Source: Clitoria ternatea (taxonomy: Eukaryota > Streptophyta > Magnoliopsida > Fabales > Fabaceae). Taken from it: DNA of 64,000 bases. Where the stretch lies: the NCBI GenBank assembly GCA_037962975.1, contig CM075669.1:116948501-117012500 (forward strand), in the 5' to 3' direction. The position numbers and the translations under genes are program-made. Of this stretch, positions 34,502-47,409 are shown in pieces (the stretch's first letter is position 1; each line of letters starts with the position of its first letter). A model generated the notes under the pieces. The model was not told where the DNA came from and did not search any database. It saw nothing but the letters and a program-made list of their open reading frames with translations.

Positions 34502-35214
34502 TGTAACCCCCTTGATTAACTAGGACAATCCCTTCCACTGGATTATCCCGGTCAACTGAGAGGTTACAAGTTTTTAAAAAAATATGGAAGTTTTTTTTTT
34601 GTACAAGGAAACTTAGTGGAACAGATACATCTTATATACAACATAGTCATATACAACTCATGGTCATAAATAGTACTTGTACAAGCTAAAAATAAAGGGG
34701 CACACAGGCTCCCACAAAAAGAAAAGAAAATCATCTATTCTAAATGTCTTTAGTCCAAGGTGAGTTTGGTTGACCCTTGATGTGATGTCTATATTGATCT
34801 CCACAGTGTCAAGTGTCTGGTCCGCTTAGAGGTTCGAAAAAATTAGCAAAAGGGTAAGTCTCTACTTCCACAATAAATGGAGAGTTGTCATCACTAATAT
34901 CCCTCCCACATAATCCATTTGATTTCGCATAACGTATTTCTTTTTCTTATTAGGGTCCCTATTAGTTTGTCTAAGTTATGTAACCCTACTTAGTCTCACC
35001 AATTGTTTGATGAATACGACTATTTACTCTCCCTCTCACCACTAACCATTTCACACATAGTTATTAATTCAATCATATACAAACATAAATTCACATAGAT
35101 CAGGTAATGCAATGCATGGGTTCCATTTCATTAGTTTCGATCTTTTATTTAGTCATCATGATGCATGCGGACCCATTTTCTCCTCATCAATCTCACACAT
35201 ACAAATCACATCAT

Positions 35215-35560
35215 GCATATCAATCCCACTTTATCCCTGCCTACTAGAGTGACTAGAGCTTGCCTTGTTCTGTTTTCACAAAAGGGTAAGGACATGCAGC
35301 CCTATCAATAATGGATCCAAACACATCTCGTTAGAATGGACACTCCACGATCCCAGTAACACTCGCTCGGAGTTAAAGTATACCACAGTTGCCATGAGCT
35401 ATCCAATCTCGAGTGTGAATCCGAACCATTAGACATCCGCTTCGGTATACTCCCAAGACCTCCCGAAGGATTAGAACATCGTTGTTCCCCAGTGTACCTC
35501 ATCGCCGTGTGTTCTAAGGGATCATTCAACCATCCACCCTTATACTCTACATATGATGCA
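35215..35560 (-). repeat. Conserved Tekay-like LTR block, second copy
   Basis: It shares with 15640-16030 the order GTGACTAGAGCT, TTTTCACAAAAGGGTAAGGACA, AATGGACACTCCA and ATACTCCC, ending near ATATGATGCATG. Sequence outside the block is much less alike. Confidence 0.55.
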
Positions 35561-36518
35561 TGCAACATATAATTTCATTTTTACTAGTCACTAATAGGAT
35601 CCTTTCAATGACTTTATTTCATTCCTAACATTAGGTTTCTTTCGTGAAGTCCTTGATTAAACATTTTTCTTTATTTGTCATTCTTTTCGCATTTACTCAA
35701 ATCATAACACAACTTACCCGGTAATTAGAAATGAAATGAGTTCTAAACTTTTACAAAACCTCGCGGTAATATTGGCACCACAACGCTCAGCATCACATCG
35801 GATCTGATTTCTATTATCATATTGTTTTCACAAATCAGTCACCTCAGGACCCCTACTAGGACATATCCTCATTTTTCCTTTCCTTGCTTTATTCTATTTA
35901 TCCATAACTTATTTAATGCACCACGCAAATTCCATTAATTCATCATACAATTTAGTACATTCATGGCATCTATCATTTATTTATCATACATTTTATTAGT
36001 TCATAACATTACTCAAATATTCTTACCACACAATGTTTGTCATACATCTCATCATGTACTCAATCATGTATTTTATCACACGGCAATTATTGTACACTTT
36101 ATCATACAACACCCATCATGTATTTCATTACATACATCCATTATATAAATGACATAAATACATTCACACATAAGCAATTACATAGAAATTATCATACACA
36201 ACAATCATCATGCATAAAATCATCATTCATCTTATTATATTCATGGTGTTTAGCAATAGGGCCACGTAGGTGAACTAGGCATGAATTACTTACTTCATGA
36301 ACACACATATAATACTTATTTACCTTAATTACCCTTTCTAACTAATTATCCTTATTAACAGTAAAGTTGTATCCCTTGTATATCTTTTCTTATCCATAAG
36401 TTGTCTTTAGTTACTAAGCGATCTTATATAACTTCTTAAGTATATCACTGTGCGAATTTGGTTTATTGAAAATATACTTTATCCACTTTATTCCTAAATA
36501 TTATTGTATATTTATACT

Positions 36519-39500
36519 TGTGAACACCTATTTCAGTCCGATTGATATCCACAGGTGAAAAGAATCCAAAAAAAAGGGTAAAAAAATTAAAAACAATAAT
36601 AAAAATAAAAAATTTTAAAAAAATTTTTAAAAAAATTGACTCGGAAATGATCATTTCCGAGTAAGATGACTCGGAATGATCATTTCCGAGTAAAGAGGCT
36701 CCGAGTGAAACGTGGCAAGGTGATATTCTGATTGGGCTTCAAGAAAATTTCAAAAAAAATGAAGAAAAAGCTTCAAGAAAGGACTCAGGGAAAGAAATTC
36801 TGAGCGAAATGAGACTATCCGAGTGCAAATTCCCAAGATCCCGAGTTCTGAGTAAGGAGAAGGATTTTGCCAAGTGAAAATTGCCAAAATTCCAAATTCT
36901 GACTGGAAAGAAGGCTATTTCCGAGTGAAAATGGTCAAATTGCAATTTCTGAGTGGAAAAAAGGCAGGTTCCGAGTGAAAATTGCCAAATTTCCAAGTTC
37001 TGAGTGAGAAGAAGGCTATTTCCGAGTGGATATGCCAAATTCCAATTTCTGACTGATAAGAAGGCCAATTCCGAGTGAAATTCCAATTTCTGACTGATAA
37101 GAAGGCCAATTCTGAGTGAAATTCCAATTTCTGACTGATAAGAAGGCGGTTTCTGAGTGGATATGTCAAAGTTTCCAAGTTCTGAGTGATAAGAAGGCGA
37201 TTTCTGAGTGGTTATCCAAGTTCTAAATTCTGAGTGAGGAATAAGACCAATTCCGAGTGCAAATGTCCAACTTCCATTCTGATTGGAAGATAAGACCGAC
37301 TCCCAAAGTCAGTTCCGAGTAAATCCTTCAAGCAATGAAGTTCTGTCATTTTTGAAGAAAATCCGAGTGATGAGCTTCCAAGTGAAACTTACTTCACGAC
37401 TGTCAATGTGAAGTCAAAGAAAGAGTGGTTCTGACCTCTCGGTAACCGAGTAAAAATAAGGACGACTCCCAGATATCCGAATGGATTGATGGAACGATTC
37501 TGAGTGAAGACTGATGCACACAGAGAGACCGAGTGAATGCTTCAAATAGAAGTGCTGCCGAGTAAAGCCCCTCCAATTGATGAAAGTCATTTCTGATTGG
37601 AAAAGAAGGAATGGTTGACGACTGAAAGAAATTCCGAGTGAGAAGCCAGTCGGGTTTCCAGATGAATGTGTCCGGGTGGAATGAAGAAAGAGTCGATTGA
37701 ATGACTCCCGCAGGTCTTTCCGAATGGTTCATTCCCAGAAGCCGGGTGAGACATTTTAGAAGGTACCGATTGAAACCATTCCGAGACCGAGTCCTGAATG
37801 AACCATTCCGAGTGAGAAGCTAAGTTTTAAATTCTGATTGGAGCATGAGGCCGACTCTCGAGTGAGTTGGTTTCGAGCAGAAGCCATTGAATGATCACCT
37901 GAATGATCAAGCAAGAAAGGTTCCGACCCTGAGTGAATCACCTTGAGGCGGACTCAATATTTCAAACTAAGCCCGAGTGAGATTCCAACGAGTGAGCATA
38001 TCCGATTGGAGACTCCTGAGCAATCAACACCGAGTGAGATCTCTTCAGTCAGCACCGAGTGAGATTTCTTCAGTCAGCACCGAGTGAAGAATCTCCAGTC
38101 AGCACCGAGTGAGTCCTCTCTCAATCAACACCGAATGAAGAATCTTCGGTCAGTACCGAGTGATACCTTTTCAGTCAGCACCGAATGAAGAATCTTCAGT
38201 CAGTACCGAGTGATGCCTTTTCAGTCACTTCCGAGTCATTTTCTTTTCAGTCAGTACCAATTGAACCAATCTTCAGTCAGAACCGAGTGAACCATTTTCA
38301 CCCAATTCTGACTCGTCCTTTTAAACCAACTTCCGAGCCATACTTAAACCATTTTCGAGTCCTTTCACTCAATTTCCGAGCCATTTTTTTAGCAAATTCC
38401 GAGCCATACTTTCACCCAATTCCGAGCCATACGTAAACCATTTCCGAGTCATCTTTCACCCAATTCCGAGTCATTATTCAAACATTCCGAGTCGTACTCT
38501 AACCATTTCAGTTGGTTCCGAGTCATTCTACATTTGGTTTTTGTATAAACTACACCTTTCCACTCGGTTTTGTGCACAAAAGGCACCTTTTCCACTCAGA
38601 TTGTGGAAAGAAGGCGAAATCCGACCCATATTCCCACCGAGTGCCCTTGCTGACTTGGATTTCCACTATCCAAGTGGATCTTTGACTTGAGGGGGGCGGC
38701 TGACAAAGTGACAAAGGAGAGGCCCACTAGCTGCCGACCCCTATAGCTGTCTAGGTGCAAGCTGTGTTCACCAACTCCCTCCAGGCTGGTCAAGTGGGGC
38801 GGCTGGCAAGGAAAAATAATAAAAAAATTCCACTTGCCACTACTGGTGGGCATCCAGGACCTCTATAAATAGAGAGGATCCTGAAGCCTTCAAAAGGGAG
38901 CCTTCATTAGAGAAAACACTCAACACCCAGCCGTCCCTCTTTTTCCATTCCACCGTCCTCTTCCTCTCACTGTCTGAGACCTCCTTCCTTCCCCACTGTC
39001 CCTCACTCCTCTCTTCCTCTCCTTCCACTGTCCCTCTCTCCTAAAACTCACTCAACACCATCCTTAAAATAAACTTCTCAATACCGTCCCCCACTCAACA
39101 CCAATAGCCCCTTCTAAAACACACCATATAACACAGCCCCTCTCTTCCTCTCTCAACCGTCCTCTTCCCTCTCTTATCAACTCCGACACCGCTTCTCTTT
39201 TCAGCCCAACACTGTCCAGCACCCCTCTAAAATTGTCACTAATACCGTCCCTCTTCTCCCTCGGTCAGCCCACTTTCTCACTCGGTATTCCACTTCTTCA
39301 CTCGGTTTTCCCATTTTGCACTCAGTTTTTTACCTTTTCACTCGGTTTTTCACCTTTTCACTCGGATTTCCATTTTTTCACTCGGTATTCCATTTTCCCA
39401 CTTAAATAAATCGCTGTTATTTTCTTTTCTTTTCATTTTTACCCCTTCCTAAGTTTGTAATAAATATGTCACAAAAAAAATGAGTGCTTCTTACATTTTA

Positions 39501-39966
39501 TTTGGATTAGCATAAAAGTTGTAATGATTATTATTATTCTCATTATTATTGCAATTTTTATTTTTCTATAAAAAAAAGAGGAGGAGCGAGTTTAACTTAG
39601 ACGAGATGTCCCGTTAATCTCATGTAAATATCTCGTGTTTATTGTTGTTTATTTTTGTATGTTTTGTCATCTTGTATACTTTCTTTTCATGAAGAAGTTA
39701 AAATAATTATTGAGTTAATTATAATGCGCGCTATCATATTGAGGTAACCATTTTTATAACGGACAGTTGTGAGGTGCTAATACCTTCCTCACCTGTAATT
39801 AGACTCCCAAACATGGAATTTCATCTTTATAACCAGTGCTTTAACGAAAGGTTTTCCCGATATTTTATCCTAAAAATATTGGTGGCGACTCCCTATTTTT
39901 CTTTTCGAACCAAACTAAAAGATCGTTTTGAGGGTCGGCCGTGCCGCCGCGATCCCGATCGCGACA
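36519..39966 (+). mobile_element. Tat/Ogre-type solo LTR A (3,448 bp)
   Basis: Ends are TGTGAACACC and GATCGCGACA, with ATACT on both sides (36514-36518 and 39967-39971). U3 is an irregular array of TTCCGAGTGA-like words from 36640 to 38530, opening with a perfect palindrome at about 36638-36661. The TATA box CTCTATAAATAGAG is at 38861-38874. A pyrimidine-rich leader follows, and the end reads GGTGGCGACTCCC...CGAACC, as in Tat/Ogre LTRs. A second copy lies inverted at 53129. The solo LTR call is firm; the lineage is less so. Confidence 0.88.
38333..38491. repeat. CCGAG sites phased at 21-23 bp in solo LTR A
   Basis: CCGAG or TCGAG starts at 38333, 38355, 38376, 38399, 38422, 38444, 38466 and 38487. 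The flanks vary (CCATACTTAAACC, CCATTTTTTTAGC and so on) while spacing stays near 22 bp. It lies about 375 bp upstream of the TATA box. Confidence 0.85.
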
Positions 39967-40794
39967 ATACTTTTCCCAGAAAGTACTCATTAAATTTATT
40001 TAAGGTGCCAATAATACTTTTCACTGTCGTTTACTTACTACCACTGGATTAATTTAAATTGTCCATATACTATTTAAGTTGGTATTAAATTTCACTAAAC
40101 GTCATTATACATTACCGACATAAGTATTCTTTTAAATTCTTATCCTTAGTAACATTCTTTTTAACTAATTAAACTTCCTTGTATTTACATTAATTATTAT
40201 ATGATATCACCTTCCATTTCTCATTGAACTCTAGTGTCTTTAACACATGTATACATATACCTTAATTCCTTTAACTCATAATTACCTTAGTTAGTCTATT
40301 GCTATATCACAAAGCTTTTCTTAAAATTTTCCAAACTATCATTGTTTTTCAAAAATCTCCTTAATCCTTCTTTATCAACCTCTCTTTTTAGTCCTTAGAA
40401 TAAAATTTGTTATCTCTAAATTTCACTTATTAATTCAAAACAATCCATAATAAATATTTTTCTAATAAAATACCTTAAAAGTATTATTTCTTCAATTCTA
40501 ATATATATTACTTAAATCTCATTATTTCTCTAATACTTTATCAAAATTTACTAAATCTTATTAGCATTTCTTTGTAAATTTTCTTTTGTTTATCTTTAGT
40601 ATAACACTACTATCATTGCCATATTTTACTTAATATATTTTTCTTAGGAAAATGTTTTAAAGTTAATATATATGTATTACTTGAAATGTCATATCTCCTA
40701 ATTCCTCCTTGGTTAATTATTTCTTCCTGCCAAAATTTCCTTTTTAGTTTATAAAAACTCATTTGATAATTTTCTCAAAATATTGTTGGTCGTT

Positions 40795-41235
40795 ACTCCA
40801 ACCCTTTGGTAATAATGTTAATAGTAAATGATAATAACAACAACAACAATAGCGATAGTAACAATAATAATGATAGTAATAATGACAACAATAATAATGA
40901 TGATAGTAGTAGTATATTAGTAACAACAATGATAATAATATAATAGTAGTAGTGATAATAACAACTTGTACTTTAATAATTTCTTTCACAAAAGAACAAG
41001 GCGACAAAGCAGACCATTATATTCAGAAATTAAATTAAAGAAAATAAAGATGAGAGCGGTGGCAGAGCCGACCATTATGCTCTATAAGATAAATAGAAAA
41101 TTAATTAAATAAAATAATACAGAGAGCGGCAGAATAGTCAACCATTATACTCAATAATAGTAATAATAGTAATAATAATAATAATAGCAATAATACCAAT
41201 AATACTAATAGTAATAATAATAGTAATAATGGTAG
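40795..41235. repeat. Trinucleotide-rich microsatellite blocks
   Basis: AAT/AAC/AGT runs at 40810-40985 and 41150-41235 are interrupted by a sequence that contains GAGAGCGG twice, with GACCATTAT nearby. Any open frame here is a repeat artefact. Confidence 0.85.
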
Positions 41236-41821
41236 CGCCAATGATATTTTCTTGATTTTTTTATTTCCTTAAGTATCAGTGGTGTGTTTAATTAACTTTA
41301 TAATTGTCATGTATCATTAGAAATTTGATACTAATCTAATTGAGGACAATATAACGACATAAGAAATAAATCACACTCCAAAATATTTATTAAAACTTTC
41401 AGACATCATGTAAATTACAAAATAAAGGTCATGTTTCTGTCCATCCTTATACTCTCATTTATCATGTTTTTTGAGATTTATTTATCAGAAGCCATGTTGA
41501 CATCCAGAATTATTCTTAACGTGTTCACAGTCCAATACTTAAAATATATTCACTTAATTCCCAGCGACAACTAAAAATAGCGTACCGTGAAATTGAACCG
41601 TCGGATCGTCACGAAACTTAAAAGGGTTGTCCCCGGATACTAGAGCAACAATATGGAGCAATTTAGAATGAATGAAAATGAAGTAAGATCCCCTTACCTC
41701 ATGATATGGTTTTGGTTTAGGTAAAGAAAAAGGAATCCGACATTGCAAAAATTTCTAATCGTAACCGAACTCGTAGTTGTAGCTCCCGATCGCTCCCAAT
41801 TCAAAGAAGGAAAATGGTGTT

Positions 41822-42100
41822 TAGAGTCCTATTGGCATAGTATATGACATGGAGCTTTTTTTCCTTTCGTTGTCCAAGTACAACTCCTACAACATAGTCA
41901 CTAGTATCACACATAAGCTCGAAAGGTAAAGTCCAACTAGGAGGCTGAATAATGGGAGCTGAGACCAATGCTTCCTTAAGCCTCAAAGTGTTTGGGAGAG
42001 GTTTCAATTCAATCTTGGCTTTCTCATCCTTTTGGGATAGAACTTCTTCATTGCCTTTTTCTAAAAGATCACCTGTAAAATCAGTAGAATGAGCCAACAC
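41822..42100 (-). pseudogene. pol: Athila-2 pol piece: protease tail fused to RNase H, RT missing
   Basis: The open frame joins a segment that normally precedes RT (KIELKPLPNTLR) to the end of RT and RNase H (LKEALVSAPIIQPPSWTLPF, then MCDTSDYVVGVVLGQ and YANRTLN). In Athila elements roughly 350-400 residues of RT lie between these two. Their loss without disturbing the frame is a clean internal deletion. The left edge, near 41822, is the junction with the Tekay-like LTR. Confidence 0.8.
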
Positions 42101-42115
42101 AAAATCTAGTGGATC

Positions 42116-42691
42116 CTAAGAAGAGCTTTTTAGGACTTTTTCCTTCACCGCTAAGTCACAAATATGAATCTTATAACAACAATAATCTATTACTAATTTT
42201 TTCATGGCATTCTTAAGGTTGAATTCTACTTTTTGGTCTCTTGTACTAAGAGATAGTTTACCATTATTTACATCAATAACTACTCCTATAGTGCCAAGAA
42301 ATGGTTTCCCCAAAATAATGGGGATCATAGAATCCTCCTCCATCTCTAAAACTACAAAATCAATGGGAATAAAAAAGTTACCCACCTAGATAGGGACATC
42401 CTCAAGGATACCTACAGGATACTTCACAGACCTATCAGCTAGTTGTACTAACATCCTAATGGGTTTCAATTCACATAGATCTACTTTTTTACAAATAGAC
42501 AATGGCATCAAGCTAACTCTATCTCCTAGATCATAAAGTGCTCTATCAATGTTCATATTCCCTATCATGCATGGTATTGAGAAACTACCAAGATCTTGAA
42601 GCTTAGGGGGTAGCTTCTTTTGAATCATAACACTATACTCCTTAGTAAGTGTAACTGTTCTATCATCCTTAAGTGTCCTTTTGTTGGACAA
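42116..42691 (-). pseudogene. pol: Athila-2 aspartic protease region, one stop
   Basis: SFSIPCMIGNMNIDRALYDL precedes the catalytic loop DLGDRVSLMPLS. LVQLADRSVKYPVGILEDV follows; TAG at 42386-42388 interrupts, and the same frame resumes with VGNFFIPIDFVVLEMEED, IPIILGKPFLGT and DVNNGKLSLSTRDQ. The DLG signature is kept, unlike Athila-1. A single stop codon separates the halves. Confidence 0.85.
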
Positions 42692-43020
42692 GATGTCCTT
42701 AAGGAACTTGGCATACGTTCATATTTGTTGCAACGCCTCCGTAAATGGTACATTAATATAAAGCTTTTTAAGGAACTTAAGGAACTACTAAATTGCTTGT
42801 CTAATTTTTCCGTTGCCAACCTTTGAGGATAAGGAATTAGAGGTTGGTATGGCCTTACCTTCTTCCTCCCCTCCACTATAGTCTCATCAAGTTTAGATGT
42901 AGAGGTCATATCTGGAATGTCAGGAGCTTTCTCATCTTTTTAGGTTTATGATGAATCCTTTAACACTTTGCACTCCTTAATTTCATCGTGATGGTCTATT
43001 GGGCTATCTGAGTCTCCAAC
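42692..43020 (-). pseudogene. Athila-2 region between gag and protease
   Basis: KVRPYQPLIPYPQRLATEKL and the start of KLDKQF are readable on the minus strand. A frameshift near 42790 takes the following LHINIPF-type region out of frame. CCAAC at 43016-43020 is the left target copy of the Tekay-type solo LTR. Confidence 0.75.
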
Positions 43021-45180
43021 TGTAACATCCCAGATTTTTCGAGAAATGCCTATAGTGCTATGAGTTGTGTAATTATCATGAGTAATAGTGTTTGTTTGTG
43101 TTTACAGCTGCGGCCGATGATGTGTTTACTGATCTGTGGCATATATGTGGGCTTCAAACAATATTTTTGTAGTATGTGTGAAGGTAGTAAGGCCGGCTGC
43201 ATGAGAAAGTATGGTTAGATGATAAAGCAAGGATGATGAATTAGTAAAATAATGACTTTGTGTGTGTATGCTTTGCCATCGTTGGCTAAACAAACACCAT
43301 AAGTGTCTAATTAGAGCCATTCTAGTTCCAAAGTATCTGTATCAAGGCATACAACATTTTCTGTGAAGGACCTGAGGTCTGATTCCAAACATTCAGGTCC
43401 CTAAATTAAATTTTAAGAATCCTAGCCCAATGGTTCGCGTTGCCTTTGCACACCCTTCAGTGTTTCCGGCATAACTCTTTCTCCCAACGTTAAAAAATTT
43501 TGATTATTATTTCTAAATTCTCGTATCAAAATCCTCTACAATGTTTATGTTGAGTCCAAATCCCATTTCCCATCCCATAGAGCCTAGTTTGAAAAACAAG
43601 TTAGTAACTCATTATTTCTTCAATTTAATTGCACACATATCAGTATTTTGATTATAATTCCTTTGTTTAATGTCGAAATCCAATGATTCTTTTTTGTTAA
43701 TTTCTAAATAAAATTATCCATAACTCTTTTGAAGACTTCAAAAATTAATTCATATCCGTTTGGTCCCAGTTTTTATTTTAAGAACGTTGTCCCTGATTCG
43801 TGTGCCGGTTCACCTAATTTTTGTAGTTTGCTCGTAACTCCCACTCCCGATGTCAGATTTTGTGTGCTATTTCTTGTTTTAAAGGGAAAATGAGATCTAA
43901 AACTATCATGTTGAGCGTTTTGTCTAATTCCTATCAAAACAAAAATTTATTTTCATAGGAAAGTTAATACTAATTAAATGCCTCGTGCATTTCTCCTTGC
44001 AACTTATTATGACACCTTACCACCCTGAGAAGCTGCCACCTGCTAAACTACTTATCCATGCATAGTGATCTCCTTGGCCAACAAGCAGCCCTTCCTTGGC
44101 CACCAAGAAGCTCTTTCTTGGTTGCCAAGTTCCTCTCTCTATATATATCACCTAAACCACCTCATTTTTGCTTTCTAGGCTTTATGGCAGCCACACCTAC
44201 ACCACACCTCTACCTTGCTCTATTTTCCACCACCATCAAAAGATTTTCTTCCCCTCCACAGCCACCATCCAACCATAATGAGCTACTGTCTCCTCCTCTT
44301 ACCTCCACCACAACACTCACCGTGAACCACCCCTTCCTTTAGGCTCCCTTCTCACATTTACTCTCTTTTCTTTCTTCTCTTTAAGCAAAAGAAAACCCTC
44401 ACCTTTTTCCTCTTCTCCATACCAAACCACCACCCTCCTTACATGCCTCATTTTCTTCCTTTAAAGCTCATCCTCTCATCATTAAACACCACCAACCATC
44501 CTTACATATCTTGATCTTCTTCTTCTCCACCATAGCCGTATTTTAGAAGTTTTCCTTTTTTACTCTTTGTGTAGGTCGAGAGGCCTTCAACCATTGAAAC
44601 GGTCTTTTTAAAAACACCATTATATCTTCATACAAGTCATGACCTCCACCATTCTTATCACCATCTAAAATTTTGGAGCTTATTTCTTCCTCCCTGTTAA
44701 TGTGGCCGAGACCACCACCTAGCCCAAGATGGGACTTTTCCTTCATCTCAAGGCCAAAGGCACCATCATCGACTCTCTTTGAAGCTTGTAGTATGGTTAG
44801 AAACAAGAGAAGACATCACCTCTTTTCTCCTCTCAAACTCGAGATCCACCACCTTGGGGTAAAGGGAGATCAGTCCCACTAAACCTTGTCTTTCTCCATG
44901 TGTGTGCTTTTGATAATGGTTTCTAATATTTTTGACATTTGCATGTTGGTGTTGTGAGCTCTCAAACCTTGATCATGGCATATGAGGGTTTTGGTGGTGA
45001 TGATGAAAAATTGTGAGTTAGGCAAATTGGTTCAAGTTATATGTAATGCATGCATGCTAGGGCTTGAAACTTAAGAATTAATTGATGATACATGGTAATT
45101 TTTTAAAAAAGGTGGTCATGAGCTTGATAAACATATGCCTAATAATTTTCTTCCAATTTTATGAGTCGGTGATGCGTTAC

Positions 45181-47228
45181 TGTTGCGGTCCATCAAATTA
45201 GTACATTAAAAATAATTAATGTAGTACTAGGGTGTCAACCTAGGTCGTTCTCTCAAAGATCAACACAAAAATTTTGGAAAATTAAGTTTTAAAATAATTT
45301 TAACAAATAAAAATTCAACAAATATTCAAAGCTATTTTGGGGGGGGGGGTTGAGTTTGATTGTCATAATTTAATGAAATATAGAATACAATAATACAGAA
45401 TAAATATGAAACAAATAATTAACAAACAATTGATTTTCTTGGCCTTGGATTTCAAAAGATTTCTATACACTTTCCTTATTATCAATCTCTTAGTTCAATT
45501 TGAATTAATCAACTAAGCGTCTTTTAATTCATAATTCCTTTACTTACATTCAAGTTGAATGAACATGTTAATCAAGCATCCTAATTAAGCAAAATAAGTC
45601 AAGATTGTAAATTCTAGGAATTATTGAACATACATAGAAACATCACCCACATACATAATCTAACTTCAACGTTATGGAATTAAGAAAATCACAACTATTA
45701 AGATTGATTTTTGAAACATTCATTAAGCATGTATATTTCTTAATCTATCTTAATATAAATCTTATTCAATTCTAATTATATAATTAAATTGATTAAGCAT
45801 ACAACTTAATTAAACAAAATAGACATTAAATAATCAAGCTAGAATTATGAAGAGATTAATAACAAGGAAAGGTATTAAAAATCAAAACCTCAAAAATAAC
45901 ATTACATTAATCTCCAAGAAAATCAATCTAAAATCTTAGCCTTCCATTGAAACAATTACAAGAACAATTAAGAGAAAAGACATTCTAACCGGATGGAAGA
46001 TGAAGAATGGTGCCTTCTCCTTTGCTAAGATACAACAAAATGTAACAACATTAATTAACACTAATCCTAAGCTATGAGAAGTGATTTTCTCCTTCCAAAT
46101 TCTTGATGATTTTCATTCAGATCTTGGCTCCCTATTTATAGAGTTTCCATGTCCTATTTTTGCAATTTTGAAATACAGCCCATCACTTGCCACAAACACT
46201 TCATGTTACAATTTTTTTCACTAAGGGAACATGCCAATTAATCCGTCAAGGTCGTGAGAGTGTAAGGCATGTTATGTTTCTTCTTTTGAATTTATTTTAT
46301 GCAATAAAGTGACAATATTTGTTTAGACATTCAGCACTTGGGAGCCTTTCACGTTGGAAGTATTTGCCTTTGTCCATTATTTGCATTGAATAATTTTTGG
46401 CACATGGAACCTTGCTTGGTGCATAACGTGAATGGAGCTTAAAGTTACTAATACTTTGCATAAAATATTGGTACATGGGACCTTGTTAGGTGCAGCTGAA
46501 ATTGGACTTGTATATGACCATTTAATTACATATTTTAATGGTAGAAGAAGCCTTGAAACCATGAGAACAATTGGAGAAGTAATGGTAGCTTTTGTTTTGC
46601 AATTTTTCTTCATGTAGGACCAAGTGTGGGTCATGGAGAGCACAACAATTTTGGTGTGTTTCTTTTTGCATAAAAATTCTGCACTTTGGGAGCTTGTTTG
46701 ACCGTGTGACTTTAGGCTTGTTGTAGCAAATTAGTTTATTAAAATATTAAGCAAAACCTTGCAAATTGGAAGAGCTTTAATGTGAACTTGGTTTCCAAAA
46801 TTTCTAGCAATTTACGTTGGAACCTTATGGCATGTAGGAAATTTATTTTGTTATTCTTTGAAGCATGAACAAGGCTTAAACAATTTCACATTAATATACT
46901 TGTCAAGAAAAAGTAATTAATGTGAATTTGTACTTGGAGGAGAGTAATTTATTTGCAAAATAATCATGAAGCTCCCAATATTTGATATCCTGTAAAATAA
47001 AATCAAATTAAACTTTGTTAATTCAATTAATTTATTTTAAGATTAAACACTCATGAAAGCTTAAATTATTTTAAACATACTAATTAATACAAAATAAACA
47101 GAAATAGTAGAAATTAAAAGCAAACATCACAATTTGACAAATTACACTAAAACACATTTATTAGGATTTAACAGTAAATAAAACAGACAAATAAAGTAAG
47201 TACTTAAAGGTAAAAAGATAAGTTATCA
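45181..47228 (-). mobile_element. Probable Athila-type solo LTR nested in the Tekay-type LTR
   Basis: Plus-strand ends are TGTTGCGG and AGTTATCA, so on the minus strand it starts TGATAACTT, like other Athila LTRs here. A minus-strand TATA box (CTCTATAAATAG) lies at 46132-46143. The flanks GTTAC and GTTGG agree at only three of five bases, so the target duplication has decayed or the ends are slightly off. An 11-G run is at 45339-45349. Confidence 0.6.
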
Positions 47229-47390
47229 GTTGGTTTTATAAAATGTCAAATTAGTAGTTTGAAAAAAATAAGAACTTGATAATTGTTTAGGTGTTTCTGG
47301 TTGTAAGACTACTGAATATAAGTGTGCACGTCTTGGTATTTATAATGTTTGAAAATGTTGGTTATATGATCTGTTATGATGATCGTGTGC

Positions 47391-47409
47391 TATATATATA
47401 TATATATAT
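47391..47409. repeat. TA dinucleotide repeat
   Basis: Nineteen bases of alternating T and A lie within the Tekay-type LTR. Confidence 0.9.

Larger units (their letters stand above)
34502..41821 (-). mobile_element. Tekay-like LTR fragment, split by a Tat-type solo LTR
   Basis: The plus strand starts TGTAACCCCC and aligns with the start of the LTR at 14249 (shared ACTGAGAGGT, GGGGCACACAGGCTCCC). 35215-35560 is the block shared with 15640-16030. After the solo LTR (36519-39966) it continues at 39967, and 41590-41700 still matches 17505-17630 (GGATCGT...GAAA and CCTTACCTCAT). It breaks off at about 41821 against Athila-2. By analogy with 14249 its orientation is minus. Confidence 0.75.

Noticed and set aside
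40759..41007. Tyr/His-rich minus-strand frame
   Set aside because: It is a translation of trinucleotide microsatellite sequence.
44058..44342. 94-codon Pro-rich plus-strand frame
   Set aside because: It starts upstream of the TATA box of the Tekay-type solo LTR, so the LTR promoter could not express it whole; it looks like leader sequence.
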